This document shows, in pieces, positions 63,791 to 64,000 of a DNA stretch of 64,000 nt. Source of the stretch: Luscinia megarhynchos (lineage: Eukaryota; Chordata; Aves; Passeriformes; Turdidae); the NCBI GenBank assembly GCA_034336665.1, contig JAPFBE010000013.1, positions 17,215,056 through 17,279,055 of the forward strand. The letters run 5' to 3'. Under the pieces are notes generated by a model. The model searched no databases. It saw only the letters and a program-made list of their open reading frames with translations, and was not told where the DNA came from. Made by a program: the position numbers and the translations under genes. Every line of letters begins with the position of its first letter. Within the stretch, counting starts at the first letter, position 1.

Positions 63791-64000
63791 TTGGCTTCTG
63801 ATGGTAGTGCAAAGAATATTTCTATTGTTGTTTGGTCTGATTGGAAGGAGGGAATTTGAAGTATTAGATTAATTAATGATTTTTTCAGCATAGTATTGTC
63901 ATAAAAATCCTTCCCATTTCTAAACATAATAAATTGGATGCTTTTTTATATAATGAACTTTTTGCACTCATTTCTTTCTGAAATATTGCATTTTTTAAAT
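63791..64000 (+). other. CBLB: Downstream intron, end of window
   Basis: This is AT-rich intron running to the window edge. No feature is seen. Confidence 0.7.

Noticed and set aside
1..64000. A bacterial, phage, CRISPR or other undescribed multi-gene system
   Set aside because: The window is intronic vertebrate DNA with two exons of a known gene. There are no arrays of genes, spacer repeats or operon structure.

Overview
The window is vertebrate genomic DNA, almost certainly from a bird. It is AT-rich and has no bacterial-style gene packing. Its dispersed repeats are CR1 LINE fragments and bird-type endogenous-retrovirus LTRs, and the closest match I can recall for these is passerine or other neoavian genomes rather than chicken. 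Species and chromosome cannot be read from the sequence itself.

Only one gene is supported. Two internal coding exons on the + strand, 4658-4908 and 60882-61028, encode consecutive parts of the E3 ubiquitin ligase CBL-B (CBLB). They join in frame across a phase-2 intron of about 56 kb (4909-60881). Together they cover most of the four-helix bundle and the start of the EF-hand-like part of the tyrosine-kinase-binding (TKB) region. The start codon, SH2-like part, RING finger and C-terminus lie outside the window.

Layout: 1-4657 is the end of the upstream phase-0 intron and carries a solo ERVL-type LTR at about 3025-4018. Then comes the first exon. The 56-kb intron contains a second ERVL-type LTR (14174-14562, antisense), CR1 fragments (24843-24935, 29209-29900, 30482-30683, 42514-42590), a well-preserved antisense LTR (41306-42015), an old CR1/L3-like fragment (about 48835-49150), a long G/T-only tract (55311-55475) and several homopolymers. 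Then comes the second exon. 61029-64000 is the start of the next intron, with a GC-richer, possibly repeat-derived segment near 63466-63790.

All other open reading frames of 60-236 codons look like chance or repeat-derived frames. I found no tRNA, rRNA, CRISPR array or undescribed multi-gene system. The points most worth a second look concern splicing: the first exon opens with a donor-like GTAAGA directly after its acceptor AG, as in recursive splice sites; the second exon has overlapping donor sites; and there is a candidate recursive site near the middle of the long intron.
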